Positions 1 to 14,149 of a stretch of DNA of 64,000 nt are shown piece after piece (the stretch's first letter is position 1; each line of letters opens with the position of its first letter). The notes under the pieces are model-generated. The model worked only from the letters and a program-made list of their open reading frames with translations, made no database searches and was not told the origin of the DNA. Made by a program: the position numbers and the translations under genes. Source of the DNA: Aldrovandia affinis (Eukaryota > Chordata > Actinopteri > Notacanthiformes > Halosauridae); NCBI GenBank assembly GCA_029706075.1, contig JAINUG010000023.1, forward strand, positions 1,951,501-2,015,500, written 5' to 3'.

Positions 1-59
1 TGGGTCACATCCTAGATGGAGGAATGACCTCCCCCACTCCTTCAGGGTGGCAGATTCTC

Positions 60-290
60 TATCTATATCTTCCCAAAAAGACTGAAGACTCACCTCTTCA
101 GACTACCCCTCAATTTACAATTTTTAAAAAAAGTATAGTAAGCTTTTTTGCCTCCGTGTAACAGTTTTGTGGCATAAATGTTGGCAATGGCTGATAAGAC
201 TGTAACCTGATGACCTCTTGCCATATGAACGCACTCTTGTAAGTCGCTTTGGATAAAAATGTCTGCCAAATAACCCGTAAATCGTAATGA
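60..290 (+). mobile_element. LINE 3' end, L2-like, truncated
   Basis: One frame near 80-115 reads RLKTHLFRLPLN, the usual C-terminal end of fish L2-type reverse transcriptases. It is followed by a non-coding tail ending GTAAGTCGCTTTGGAT...CTGCCAAAT, the same tail carried by the SINEs in this window. Only the 3' end is present. Confidence 0.55.
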
Positions 291-695
291 AAATGGTGAG
301 GGCTTGAGCAGCATTCTATTCCACATTCCAAACAATGTGACTGCTGCCACCAAAGATATCAAATGGATTTCAAGCCCTTTGCACGCAGATAAAAAGCAAG
401 ACAACGCAAATTTCATGATCCTAACAAACAAGACATGTCAATGATGTCGATGTTCTGCAGTGTACTAGCCAAGTCCTATGGTAAATCAGCTTGCCGCACC
501 GATCACTTCTGTGATTGTATGATGATTGTGGTAGTGATTCAAAACTGAGTGGAAAGTCTGCACTGTGGAGCTGTGCTCCCAAAGGGCCAAAGGGCAGCAG
601 GTTTTCCAGCTCTCTGTAACCCACTGAACCGGGGGAGTTTTATCCATCAGGACAAGGTCGGACGGGGCATCGGAGAGCAGACACTGTATATATAT

Positions 696-1413
696 TGTGG
701 CATCCCAAGGGGCTGCCCAAGGAAATGGCTGCCTGGCCCTTTAACGCATTGGAGCCACTGGAGCCGGAAGAAACTACATTTCCCAGCAGCGTGCAGCCCC
801 ACACCGGAGTACCAGCTGCAGCAGATAATAATATATGCCATTCAGCAGACGCTTTTATCCAAAGCGACTTACAGTAGTGAATGCATACATTTTTCTGTAT
901 ATGTGGTCCCAGTGGGAATTGAACCCACAACCAATGCCACGCTCTACCAACTGAGCACAGAACCACCAGATGAAGCTATTGGGAATGCGGGCAGCTGATT
1001 GCAATCTAGAGGCCTACTTAAGAACTGATTTGTGTCACACTGGGAGGGAGGAGGTTGGTGGTTGTGGAGAGTGTGAAAGAGAGGTGTGAAAGAGAAGTGT
1101 GAAAGAGAAGTGTTTTGGATTGCTGTTTGTGTTGGAATTGGCTTGTTTGAGGACCCCGCTTTGTGTACGGACTTGTGGACTGCCTGAAGAACTGAACTGG
1201 ATTTGTGGACTGGATTACGGATAACGACGACGAGCAAAGATTGTGGACTTCGTGTTTTTGGATCCCCCGAATACCCTGCCCTTTTTTGCGTTTGTCAAGA
1301 TTAATGTAATAAAGTCATCGTTTTGTTTGTAATACTGCCTCCTCCGGGTTATTCAACTTGCCTACGCCCTCTGCACGGTCCGTGAGTGTTGCCCAACCCC
1401 AAGGGACACCACA
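696..1413 (+). mobile_element. solo LTR of an LTR retrotransposon, with a nested SINE
   Basis: Starts TGTGGCATCCC and ends GGGACACCACA, so the ends are imperfect inverted repeats of the TG...CA type. Both flanks are ATAT (692-695 and 1414-1417), a possible 4-base target duplication. A poly(A) signal (AATAAA) sits near 1309. No internal gag/pol sequence lies beside it. A SINE at 835-967 interrupts the left part. Family not assigned. Confidence 0.6.
835..967 (-). repeat. tRNA-derived SINE, family B
   Basis: On the minus strand: a tRNA-like head with a B-box-like GGTTGTGGGTTCAATTCCCA, then GGGACCACATATAC, then the conserved tail GTAAGTCGCTTTGGATAAAA and GCGTCTGC. It is nested in the solo LTR. 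Confidence 0.7.
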
Positions 1414-1578
1414 ATATACATGAGGTAAAGAGGGTCATATATATGAGGGTGGAGCGGCTTGGACTGTGACACTTGTCGCTCTAGGGTCCCGGAGAATCAC
1501 ATACTGCAATTGCTTTGAGGTTCCCTCGTGCTGCAGAGAACAAGCCATCGCTCGAACCCGACCGTGGGGGTCACTCAC

Positions 1579-1722
1579 CCTGGTACAGGGAGTCCCGGGG
1601 GTCCTCCCTAAGCATGTCGGCCCCCAGACTCGGGTGCCCTGGGGCGTCCCTGGGGGGCTCCGTGTGACTGGCAGCCGACTGAGGGATGTGAGTGACCTCA
1701 CTCATCATCAGAGCCGACTCAT
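1579..1722 (-). CDS. b4galnt3: b4galnt3 exon, linker; last exon in the window
   Basis: 144 bases, acceptor TGTTTCAG, donor GTGAGT, phase 1 to phase 1. Joined to the previous exon it reads [20 protein letters not shown] and ends [13 protein letters not shown], matching human [20 protein letters not shown] and DMLRPDPRDTLYR. The following exon (human VPLIPKSHLRH) was not found down to position 1, so the gene continues outside. Confidence 0.9.
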
Positions 1723-4700
1723 CTGAAACACAACAACAAGAAAAAAGATGTCTTCAAAATGTGCAATTGGTCCAAGTAAAACTTCGGTAGCCAGGTGAAA
1801 CCGCCGTGCCCATTTCTGTGTGCGCAATGGTCCCCAGCCCTGGTCCTGGAGAGCTGCAGGGTGTGCTGGTTTCCTTTGTTCGTTAGAATTGATCAATTAA
1901 AAGGGGTCACGCAGTAAACACACCTCACCTGTTTTTTTGGCATCTACGTTGCTTGCTAATTTTAAGGTGAACACAGTGCACCGTACCCTGTGGCTATCCA
2001 TGGAATTCTTCCAGTGATCCAGTGATCCTTCATGTGTGAGGTTGTTTTGTATGGGAATGGTGGCTGCCTCACATCATAGCCTTGACAGCTCATTTTAATA
2101 TGCTGGACCACTGCAGCTCAGAATCGTGAGGGCCAGAGTGGTTCAAAAGTTCAGAGATTATCACAATTTTTGTGACGCAAAGCAGATTACTAATGGCAAC
2201 GTAGCCAGACTCTAAATCTAACCATGTATGAATCATGATTATGAAAAAATAAATAAAAACTGTGGGATGTTATTCTTGTCCATTTCTAAACATTTTACTT
2301 GACCATGACATAAGGAGGGCTCACTTCAAATAGGGAAGAGAGTTAAAAATACTGTTTAATAGTGAGGGTCACAGTTATTTGGGTTAACCACAAAACCATG
2401 TTAAACAAGGAAATTGTACTGTAATTAGGAACATTTGGAGCTACGTTTGTATGCCAAGCCAAGTCTTCAAGGAGCTCCATGACTCACACTTTATTTCCAT
2501 CTGCAAGACACATCATTCTTGTCATTTTGATTAAATATGTCATTTTTTGAAAATAAAATAAAAAATGTAAATGTAACTTTTGTTGGAAAACACATTCAGT
2601 TACAAAGGTCAAGTTCAATGTGGTTGTTGTTGTTTTCGCTTCGAATGAAAAGAGATCTGCAAACCCTCTTCTGAAAGGCAGACTGGTTTAGTGTGATCTT
2701 ATCCACTATGCATGGCGTACACCAATTAAAATCATTAAGATTACCATATAAAAGGGATCTAGAGTTTTTCTATGGGAAAATGGGGGATTCACCAAGCATT
2801 TATAAATCCACATAATAAGGTCCATTGGCTTGTGGCTTTGATGCTGTATTTTTATGTCAAGTAAATTATTACATTTCAAGCTCCAAGGGTAACTTTCTGT
2901 CATTTTTTTCAGAATACAGTTCCAGGTGCCCTTAATATGAACCCGAGACAACGGTTGGCTCAGTTATTTTATGACGTCACATTTTTGATGATGACAAAAC
3001 TTTTAGTAACCAGAAACCAACACCACAAATGAGTGATGAAACATGCAGGGGAAAGTAGTTCCTTTAAAAAAATTGTTTTAACCCCTATTAGTACATTGTT
3101 CCCCAATTTGGAATGCACATTCGTAATTGTAAGCATGTAACATTGCCTCCATCATTTGGGGAAAGCACATGATTGTGTAACATCTTTATTTTCAGTCCAG
3201 TAGCGCCGGAGGACTGAGGCATTTGCGCCGTTCGGTGATGAGGCCACAATGTCCTGACTGTAACCCTCCCCTGCCGCGGGCAACGCTACGGCCAATTATA
3301 CGGCATCGCGGGGGGGGCCCGGGCAGTCAGAACCGACATGCTCCCGATTGGAGGACCTTGTGGCCCATCAGGAAGACTGCTCTTAAGAGGTACTGCTCCT
3401 TCAACTTTTAACATTTAATACTGGGAAATAACAGACGCAGAAGTGAAAGTTTGATATCTGGAGATGGTGTGGTTTTGTGATGCATGTTTGAATGAATTTG
3501 TGCATAGCATTGTTGTCTACAAAATCCCAAGCCGCATAACCTTTCCATGCACAACTTACTGGTATAGAGGGAAATGTACTGGGAATTGATGACCGTGAAC
3601 CTCTGACCATCCTGGAGGAGTCGCCACTGTGTAGGAAAAGACACAGTTACTCCATTATCTCCGCCAACAAAAAGCTGATCTCAGATCAGTGCTGGCTGCA
3701 TTCCAAACAAACTCAACGTTGCGCTTTATTCACTTTCTTGCAAAAACAAGCAGACGTTTGACCGAGTTCGGGTGATCTCATCAGAAACACATCTGATGGC
3801 CTACACCCTTATCCTGCATCCTTGCATACAGAGAACTTCCAAAATAAAGGAATTGAAGCTGTTCTGTTGGCCCTTGGTGGCCCATGCCATATTAAAATAC
3901 TTTTCTTTTCTTTTTTATATTTTGGCAGTGACCTGTATGTAACACGTCATCACTAACAGTCATAGTCACGTGCGTATTTGTAAAATACACATTTGTTTGC
4001 AATTATTTCAATTTGCCTTTCGAGACAAAAATACTTCCAAGGGACTTCCTGTTTTGGGGAGTTGAACCAGTTCCTGACCATTAAGTATAGTGAAGTTCAG
4101 AAAAATCACTCTCAACAGTGATCATATGCTTGAGAGGTGTCTCTCATGTACAAGTGGTGGGCCTAGGATCGTGACCATTTTAGATACTCTGCTGTGAACC
4201 ACTTCCTGAGAAATCTCTGTCAACATCCAGCGCCTGATTTAAAGCTGAAGAATTCCAACCATGCGGGGCAGACCCCAGGCACACTGCGGATTCAGAGGAT
4301 CGTCCTCTTAATCCAGCAGCAGCGTGTTCACAGAAACATCCTTTCAGTGGAACACTAAATCCCCAAAAGATTGCAAAAAACATTTTGTCAGTCACAAGGA
4401 AAGACACATGCAATAAAAGGCTGCAATCACGCTGTCATGAATATTTCTTTTGACAGCGGTAGGCTTCACATCCATAAAAAAAAATGTGGAACCTATGGAA
4501 ATATTCCTTCTCTGAAGCTTCAGAAGATTCACATTCAATCCACCCCTTGTAACTGTATTGGCCAGCCTCCAGATTATGCACCTAACCAGAGTATACATAC
4601 ATGGCAGGAGTAAGTAAACTCGCTATGGCAAAATGAAGAGTTACGGCAAAAACCAAAAAACAATGCGCAAATGCACGATACTAACAGTCGATTTAATTCA

Positions 4701-7700
4701 ATTTGCATTCAGTTTCCGAGTAGCTCACCCAAATTCGGTGCCTTACAGGAAATGGGGCCATTTTGGCACTGAGATACTCTGGCACTTATATTGAATTAAG
4801 TATTGAACCGAATCTCTGAACTTCACTCTCAAAAATAAGCACAAACACTTCCCTATTGGATTTAGCACAAACACTTCCCAAATGTAGATAAAAGTTAAAG
4901 TTGCTGTATATCTCTGCGTATGAAATGGATTGTAATGGTACGTTTTTCTGTAGTGTTCTCTGCTGTACCGTTCTGTCTGTTTGGTTATATTTTGTCAAAT
5001 TTCTATGCAAATTGAAAATGAAAAACAAATAATATCGATTTTTTTTTTAATGTAGCAAATCGCATAGATTAAATACTTACCGCTACTTCCACATGATCTG
5101 TGCCTTTATCGTTCTGCTTGTGGAGGATTTCAAAGTAATATCGCTTGCTTGTCGTTAGCCTGGGGAAAGGGGGACAAAAATAGCATTGTAGAATACAACT
5201 CTGCAAATAATATACATATATATATATATATACGGTCTCACAATACCGTCTAAGCAATGTCAAACCATGCCAACCTACAGTAAATCAATGGCTGTTTTTC
5301 CCTTAGTGTTTCACAGTCAGAGTACTATATAAGTGGCCCCCTACCTTGGGATTGATTCCACACACTAAAGGGCAGATTTAATCTACATCGTTACACTGAA
5401 GAATCGGTTGCTTTGCCGACATTGCTATCATTTCAACCCCTTGTCAGCCAGGCTCCCCGATGTGTGTATGCTGTGTAGCAGGATGGTAAAACTGCGCTGG
5501 GGTGCTTTTGCTAGTGAGGACGGCCTCCTTTTGTTGAGCTCTAACCGCGTCTATCTCCTTCATCTGTCGGGGGGATCGCGTGCAGGCACTCGCTTGCTTC
5601 CCCATTCCCAAGTGCATCCTGCAAACGTACCACACACATTCAAAGTCTAAAACCACCGAGAACAACTTTCTACTGCGCAGACATCAAAGCCTGCTCCACC
5701 GACCTGGCACCGTGCTTCGTGTACCCTGCCCAGGTTGCTGGAGGGGATGTGCGAGATGAAAACAAACAAGGGCCTAAAAATACACCTATTTCCAGCCCTG
5801 TATCCACATCTCTGCGAGTCTGTGAGTGGCGTAACACACTGAACAAGCACTTGTCCCCTCTGATTGAACTGTGCCGTGGCTTTCAGGGATATCACAGCTA
5901 TTTTTGAGGGGGGGGGGGGGGGCATCCACTGGTATTTAGCACCAATTCGCTCACCCCCACATCAGTTTAGGCGAAGAGGTAAGGACAGTTCAGTTGGGGG
6001 ATTTGATTGAGGGACTGATTTAGCGAGATTGTAAATCTGGCCAGAACACCATGTAACACCACTGTCTTTGGCACCAAGGTCCCCAGCAAATGTGTGCCTT
6101 GGATAAACGTCTCAACTGACAGATTTATTTCACTGCGCTCTACCCTCCTCTTGCCCGCTCCCATCCGTAACCCCACCCCCTTTTCTGACAGACAAATAAT
6201 AGTCCTCAGACGTGTGAATCTAAACAATGGCAACTCACTCGATTGGCTCAGAAGTCTGACTGGCGTATTTTCCAAACTCGCCTGGAGCTGCCCATTCTGT
6301 GCCTGTCTGCAAAACATTGAACAGAAATGAAGGCAAGTTAAAGACGCACATTTGAATGATTCACAGTTGCAGCTGCAGGAACAGAACAATGTTGTAGGTG
6401 AACTAGCGGTATCAGAGGAGGAATCATCTGGTTGATGCCAGAAAGAAAATGTTTTTTGTTAAGACAGCATTAATGTGAGCACAATGCCCCGTCATCCTCT
6501 TTCCCATAAAGATAAGGCAGGACAGACGCTCTGGGCCTTCTCCGTGTGCAGTGATTTCAAGATGTGTGGTTTCCTATCTCAGACAAAGCATCGTAAGAAG
6601 CACAGTTCACATGGGACCTAGAAGGCAAGCTTCTCCCACGGAGACAGATGACAAACGCTGAATCAGACACCGTCAGCATCCGTCAGACAGTTATTCCTGG
6701 TAGGTAAACACACACGTATACGAACATGTGAGCAAGCGGCGTTGTACCTTGTTACCTGACTGTCACCCCCCAAGTATTGTCCTGGAGAGCCACAGGGTTA
6801 TGCTGGTTTTAGTTGTCACTCAGCACTTGGTTAATCAATTAAAGCAGTTGATTACACTGCAAACTCACCATACCTGGTTCCTTGGGTCTAAATTAATTGC
6901 CGATGCTAAGGGGAAAACAATACACCGGCAGACCATGCGGCTCTCCAGGAGCTGGCAATCCCTGGTGTAGGCTGACCCCTACCTACCTTTCCCACCAAGG
7001 CCAGCAGACGGAGGCTCAAGGGACTGTCATCCAGACTCAGCCAGAATTCAGAGTTGTCGTCAGAGGCCACAGCAAACAGGTACTCCCCTGGAACACAGAG
7101 GCACGGGGCGAAGCATTGGTCACACAAAACTTGGGTCACATCATTCTCATTTTCCGCCAAAAAAACTGACAGAGCCGACTCACAGCAAGGACTGGGCAGG
7201 TACATCGTAAAACAAAGCGACCGGCAAACTAAACGGTCCTCTCTCGTGGCTGTGTCTCTCGGTCGTAGAGAGACTCAGCCATCGTTTCCATGGGGATGGC
7301 AACCTTGCAACGCTCACTGCGAAGTGGGCCCCTCCCAATACGCGCATACAAAAAAAAAAAGTGAAACGTGTCATATAATTCACATAATTAATTCTCGACA
7401 AAGGGCTCTTTGTGAGAAAGCTCTTTGTGAAGCCCATGTACCCATCTCTTATGAACAAAACCGTTCCCCTGCCACCGGAGCCCGTTAGCACCATCTAGCA
7501 CAAAGGATGTCAGCGTCACCTTAAAATCACACGTTACATTCGAAGGTTACAGTGAATCAAGCGCCTATACGATCCACGTTAAATAGAGATGCCGTATAGC
7601 AGGACGAGCGCCCCGTTGTTACATGCGTTTCCAAGGCCCGAGTGTCAGATTAGCACAGGGCGCACAAAGGAGGGTCCTGTTTCACGGCCGCTCATGTTTC

Positions 7701-10700
7701 AGGGACGGCCGTCTTAGTGTGCGCCCCAATCACTGCGCGCGGCCATGGCACACCGAGGCTAACAGGGCGCTCTCGCACGGCGCTCTGCGGAGTTAAGAGG
7801 GCAGGAGAGCCAGCGGCGCACTGCTGCAGCACAGAGGGGTGCGTTCATTCTGCCCGTCTGGGGTGCTTCACCCGAGGCAATGAATTTCAGCACGTATCAC
7901 TTCTTTCCCCCTTTTCTCACCCAATCACTGTGCACCTATCACAACTTCTTTGAGCACAGAAAAACAACAACAGCAACAACGGTGTGTAAGGGTAAAAAGA
8001 GTGCTTCCTTACCCGGTCTTACCTTGTTAAGGACATATTTGCATGTTGAACGCACCACGGACGTGCCACTACACCACATGTTTACATTATCTGTGTGACA
8101 CCGTGTTTCCATAACAAGACACCCTGACCCAGGGAGACCGACATAGCTTACATTTTTGACATATTTTCCAGGCATATATTCACTAAAACAATTAGAGTTA
8201 AGTGCCTCGCTCTAGGGTGCAACTGCAGTTCCCTAACTTGGGAAGTGAACGTGCAACCTTGGGAATGGAAACGAGGCAGGCAGAACCAAGCCTCTGTGAA
8301 CAGTGCGTACTCCTTATCCATTTCAGTTTCCAGTGAAATCGGAGATCACTTGTTAGATCTCTTTTTTTTTTTTGCTCTACGTGTATACGCTCCACTGCAC
8401 TTCCTTGTCGGTGGGTACGCGCATTTTCCAAGCATTACCTGATAACGATTATGATTTTGACCTATGACCTCTTGTGTGTGTCCCGTGTGTTGATTTAACG
8501 CAGACGTCAGGGTTTATTTCAGGGGTCTGTTTCCGTAATCCAAATGAATAACGTGATAAAATACACACGTGCGACGGCGGATTTGAATGCGTTACCTAAG
8601 CCCCGGCGATCACTTATCACAGAGGATGCCAATGCCTGGAGCCGTATAAGATAAGATAAGATAGCCTTTATTAATCCCGGGGGGATTTGGTTTGTCACAG
8701 CAGCAATGATACAGGAGGCAGTGAAAGAACACACAACATATCGTTGAGCAGTGAATTGAGGTCGCGCAGGGTGGAATTTCAGCGGAAACGCGAGCGCAGT
8801 TCCCCGCGATTCCAGCGCTCCGGGGGCGGGGAGGGGGATAAAAACGCACCGTCCTCGTAAGGGTGGAGGTAGCCGAAGATCCTCAGGCCGTAGTTGGTCC
8901 ACCTGGGCGCCACGGCCAGCTTCTTCACCGTGGTCCTCGACTGGAACAGAGAGGAAACCGTGTTACTGCACGTCCGGGCTTCTCCTGCTTCGTGTAGTTG
9001 CTGTGTCCTGGCACACTACAGGCCTGCATTACATTACATTTACATTTTAGGCATTTAGCAGACGCTCTTATCCAGAGCGACTTACACAGTATACATTGCT
9101 TTACATACAATCCATTTATACAGCTGGATATTTTACTGAAGCAATTCAGGTTAAGTACCTTGCTCGAGGGTACAGCGGCAGTGCCCCCACCTGGGGATCG
9201 AACCTGCAACCTTTGCGTTACAAACCCAGTTCCTTAACCATTATGCTAACACTGCTGCCCATGGGCCTGCACCCCAAAGGGGGCCTGAACTAATATCCTA
9301 ACTGTTGGATAGTTTGAGCCTGTGAGGTCCACATCTATAGACCACAGCAAATGGAGGTCTATAGTTCAGACTGATTGTTAGTGCTTTCTATGCAAAACTT
9401 TCCGTGGTTTGAGGAATTGAATTCATGAGAAGATAACGAGCAGTGGAGAAAATGAAAGATGCTGAAAGGCGAATGAATAAGCAAATGAGGACTTAGCAAC
9501 GCAAGGAGTGTGTGCATTGGTTGGCTTGTAGGCACAAAAGCTAAGGGCTGCTTGAAGAGTGCTCAAAAAAAGTGAAACTATGTAACAAGTTTTGACCTGC
9601 TGCCTGAAGAAGGCTAAGATCAAATCAGGTCACAGGCACCTGAGTGCAGGTATAGGCTGAGTCACTGTGTTCTGCCTTTCATTTGTGAGCGCGTTTTCAA
9701 GCAATCGTTAGCTTTTGTGGCTGCAAAACTCAAAACTAAAATGAATAACCTCAGTCTGTTCAAGATTCGAGATGGCATGCTTCACAGTACTACTGTATGC
9801 TTTGAATTTGACCACAACGGAGTGAGAAAATCTGATCAGTTTAAAAAGTTTGCAGATGTAGTGCGGTTTCAACCGTTTTGTTTTTTTCTCTGGTTGTTAC
9901 GGGAACCAATACCACGACCTTGCAGTGCACGTAAAGAATGAGTGGGGAGATCACCATGGAAACAATACACACCTTCCAGTTTATGAAGCATGCATTGCAT
10001 ATCCCTTCACAAAAAAGAGTTATGTTCAGGATAGACCCAACTAAAACCGTATGTCAAGAGACCGTCACTGCAGGTTTTGCACAAGATTTGGAATGAATTA
10101 ACTGACTTTGGCACAATGTTGGTCTCAATGCTACTCAAGCTGGCTGAACACCTCAAAAGAGAGACCACATAGGCTCTCACATATAGACTCTGCTGTAATG
10201 TCAGCAAAATGTCTACAAAATGTTTGGGCAATCAGAGTGTGGGGGCATTATAGCTTACAGGAACAGCCTTTCCCTAAGTCATGTCTGCCAGCCTCAGCTG
10301 TCTGCCCCTCAAACTTCAGAAGCTTCCCACAACAGCCACTGCAAATGCTTCTGAAAATGTTTCGTTTGGGACCCATGTTATAATTTTACAATCATCCTTT
10401 TTTTTTTTTTTTTTTTTTTACTCGAAGTGAGAGGAACAGTGAGGTAGTCAAAAACAACATTATTGACAGGCCAGCATTTCATCTACCGAACAAGTGCTGA
10501 CACAATATGTATGTATATCCTGTAAACATCGGATCAGCACAGAAATGCTCTCCCTAGATTAGTCAGGCCCTGACACATGGCTGACAGGCTTCAGCTCAGG
10601 AGATGGTGGAGGGTACACACAGAAGCAACATAGACCGAAACCCCCATTTCTGTCCAAACCGCATCCCCTGTGGTCACTTCGATCTCGCCGTGCAGACTCC

Positions 10701-13700
10701 AGCAGAGAAAAGTGTGAGACAGCGCACCCACATCGCACCCACATCCTCTGCACTGAGCGTCTGTCTGCTCTAAGGGGCCGTCTTTGGTCTCTCTTTAGTC
10801 TGAGACAGTTTGACAGTGAGAGTGTGAGAGTACATTTACATTTTACATTTTAGACATTTAACAGACGCTCTTATCCAGAGTGACTTACAAGATGTGCATT
10901 AATACATGGTAGGAACAATCATAGTTAGCGCACGAGATCAGTGCAGTAATACAGCAATAGACATCATTGCAGGCATCTGCGTACCATACCTGTAACACTG
11001 GGAAGGAAAAGGTTCGTGTTTTTTTTTTTAGATAGATAGATAGTGAGAGTGAAACAGTTTGACAGTGAGTGAGACAGATAGATAGTTAGAGTGAGACAGT
11101 CTGACAGTGAAAGTGAGACCGTTTGACAGTGAGAGTGAGACAGATAGTGAGAGTGAGACAGTTTGACAGTGAGAGTGTGAGAGTGAGACATATATATAGT
11201 GAGAGTGAGATAGTTTGACAGTGAGAGTGAGACACATACATAGTGAGAGTGAGACAGTCGGACAGTTTGACAGTGACAGCATGAGAGACAGAGTTAGACA
11301 GTGAGATTGACCGAAGTCAATGAGTGAATGAGACAGTGAGTGAGTAAGACAGAGTGATAGTGAGAGAGTGAGATTGAGTGTGTAAGCAATGCATGAGTGA
11401 GGGAGGAGGAGGGAGAAAGAGTTAGCAAATTAACGAATGAATGAGCGTGTGTATAAAGGGACGAGAGCAAGTATGCCAGTATTATGTGTGTGTGTCTGTA
11501 CACAGAGCCTCAATTGTGTGTGTGTGTGTGTGTGTGTCCTATGAAGGGTGAAAGGGAACAGTGTCACTCACGTGGGGATAGAGAGGAAAGTGGAGGTTTT
11601 TCCGAAGTTGCAGGGTAGAGCTGCCGCACCAGTCTTCAAAAATGTGCAAATTAGCTTGACCTTTATACTGTGAAAGAGAAATCATTTCCATGATTCATTT
11701 GTTTTAATGAGCAGGAGTGGGAGTCAATACATTTGAACAATTCATTGACAATTCTGCATGCATGGGAAAAGGCTGCATCCACTGCAGCACTGTGTGTAAA
11801 GCATGTCTATCGTTGTGGTGATGTTATCACAGGGTGAACACGAGCGTAGCACTCAGTGGCCCCGGTTCATTTTTATACGACGGCGTAAGGGAAATGTAGA
11901 GCTGTGGAAAGTCATCTGTGTCATCCAACCTGACACAGACACACACATACACACAAAACCACCGCGCGGGGAAAAGATTAACACGCATGCACACACACAC
12001 ACGCACACACACGCACTCTCTCACACACACACACACACACACATACACACAAAACCACCGTGCGGGGAAAAGATTAACACGACCAGAGGAATACAGAGCC
12101 ATGGAAAGGTATCCATGTCATCAAGCCTGGCACGCCCACGCATGCCCACGCATGCACACACACACATGCACACACACGCACTCACATGCACACACACACA
12201 CACACACTCACACGCACACGCACTCACACACACTCACCCACATGCACACAGAGGAGGGACACAATCACTTAATTGACCAGCAGAAGAAGGACATTCTGTG
12301 GGGCTGAAGAGTTGCTGCTTAGATTGTCATGCCGGTCAGACACGTATGGGGAAGCGTAAAGAGCAGTAAGATGCTGATCTGCCTGCCAGCAACAGGAAGT
12401 CATCTGGCACAGCCGAGACCAGCATGTGCCGTCAGCCCGCCCCGTCTGCACCGATATAAAGGTCATGCCCTCAGCCGCAGCGATGTGGGTCACAGAGCCT
12501 CTCACAACGCCCCTTGCTCCTTCGTGTCGTTTTCTCCACCCAGCCCAAATGTGGGCTGTGTTCCTCCACAACCGTCTGACCTCATGTGAAAAGGAACAGT
12601 CTTCAAATACCCATCCCCAAAGTGATTCATTTTACAGGTTTTAAATGATGATCTCTCCCTCCCCACCTCACATGAATGAGGTGAATTAACGAAAACACAA
12701 AACAACAGAAGCATTCTGGTGCAAAGCATTGTTTCCATGTAGCACCAAGGTGGGTGCTATACATTAGCGGTGGGCGAGGCAAGTTTCCCCCCTTCACTGT
12801 AAAGCGCTGTTATTATTACAGACCTGCCAACCTTGGGAATTGTTTTTGAGTACAACCAGCGGCGTAGGCACGTAACGGCGCCCCATGTTCTGTCGACGGG
12901 GTGCTACGCGAAAAATAGCTGCACGGGGGGTGCGCGAGGAAATAATTGTGCCCCTCGGAACCGGTCCGTTTTTTTTTACATTTTCTGAAATTTTGCGCCC
13001 CTCGGAATTTTTTCTTTTTTGGCGTAGTTTCAGCGGACATTTGCGTACATGCGTATTTTGACCAAGAATTGCGTGCTTTGTACGCAAAATGCGTACAGGT
13101 TGGTAGGTCTGTTATTATCAAGGACATGGCCGTCGTTGAGCAGAGGCACTCCTCTCTGCGCGCGTGTGTCACTGGCCCACAGCAATTCACCCGTGTACGG
13201 CACGGTGGGGGTAAACATCTACTTGTCAGTGCTTGGACCTCGGGGCTGTGAATCAATGCCCCGTTCTCAGCCATGCCAGACACGCAACTGAAGACGGGCC
13301 ATCTGAACCACAGGATCCGGCCCTTCCTGTGTGGCCTGCCATTCCTTTTCCACGTCACACACACACACAGGCACAGGAAGGGGCCACACCTTCTGACCCC
13401 CGGGGGGTGCGGGCGCGGGGGCCGGGGGTGGTGTATAAAGGTGGGGGAGGTGACACAGGCTCGGGCATTGTGCAGGTACACTCCCATCCTGTGCCCAACG
13501 ACACACGCGACCGTGAAGCGGACCCGCACAGCTGCGCGGTGAGAGACGTCAGCCGACGGCCAGACGCTGCGCGCGGCGGTCAGAGATAAACAGTGTTTAT
13601 TTCCCCCTCTTTCAATGTGCCATGTCTTCCTGTCTTCTCCCTGTTCTTCCTCGTTTAAGCTCCCAAAATAGACACACTGTTTATATCGGCTTCAGACACA

Positions 13701-14115
13701 AATCAGGCTGTAGTACAGACACACACACGCGCGCACACAGGCACGCATGCACATGCACACACACACACACACACACACACGTATGAATATACGGTGATAA
13801 TAAATATAGAAATATTGCAGCAGGTGCAGGACAGTCAGGCAACTTCCAATTGGGAAAGATGAGTAACAGTGACTTCAGTGACTAACTGGCGATACAAACA
13901 ATAAAGCAAACCTCTGTGCTGTGTGGAAAAGGCTGGCTGAAAGCGCGGTATCGATTCCACCTTAAGAGGAAGGGCCCAGACGGCCTGATGTAAATACCAG
14001 CCGAGACCTGGGGCCGCGTGTTGCCCGGGAGTCTTAGCACAGCTTCAAAAGCCGGCAGGGCAGCCCCCGGGAGAGCAGCGTAGCGGTGTGATTCGGTGAT
14101 TTGTGTGCGTGCGTG

Positions 14116-14149
<34 letters not shown>

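Noticed and set aside
900-945. tRNA-like sequence (GAATTGAACCCACAACC)
   Set aside because: It is the B-box part of a SINE head; there is no acceptor stem or full cloverleaf. The same applies to the copies near 9190, 40620, 46375, 54490 and 61080.
12816-13529. 237-codon minus-strand ORF
   Set aside because: It runs through a MITE and a GC-rich stretch; the composition is Arg/Pro/His-rich and no family match was seen.
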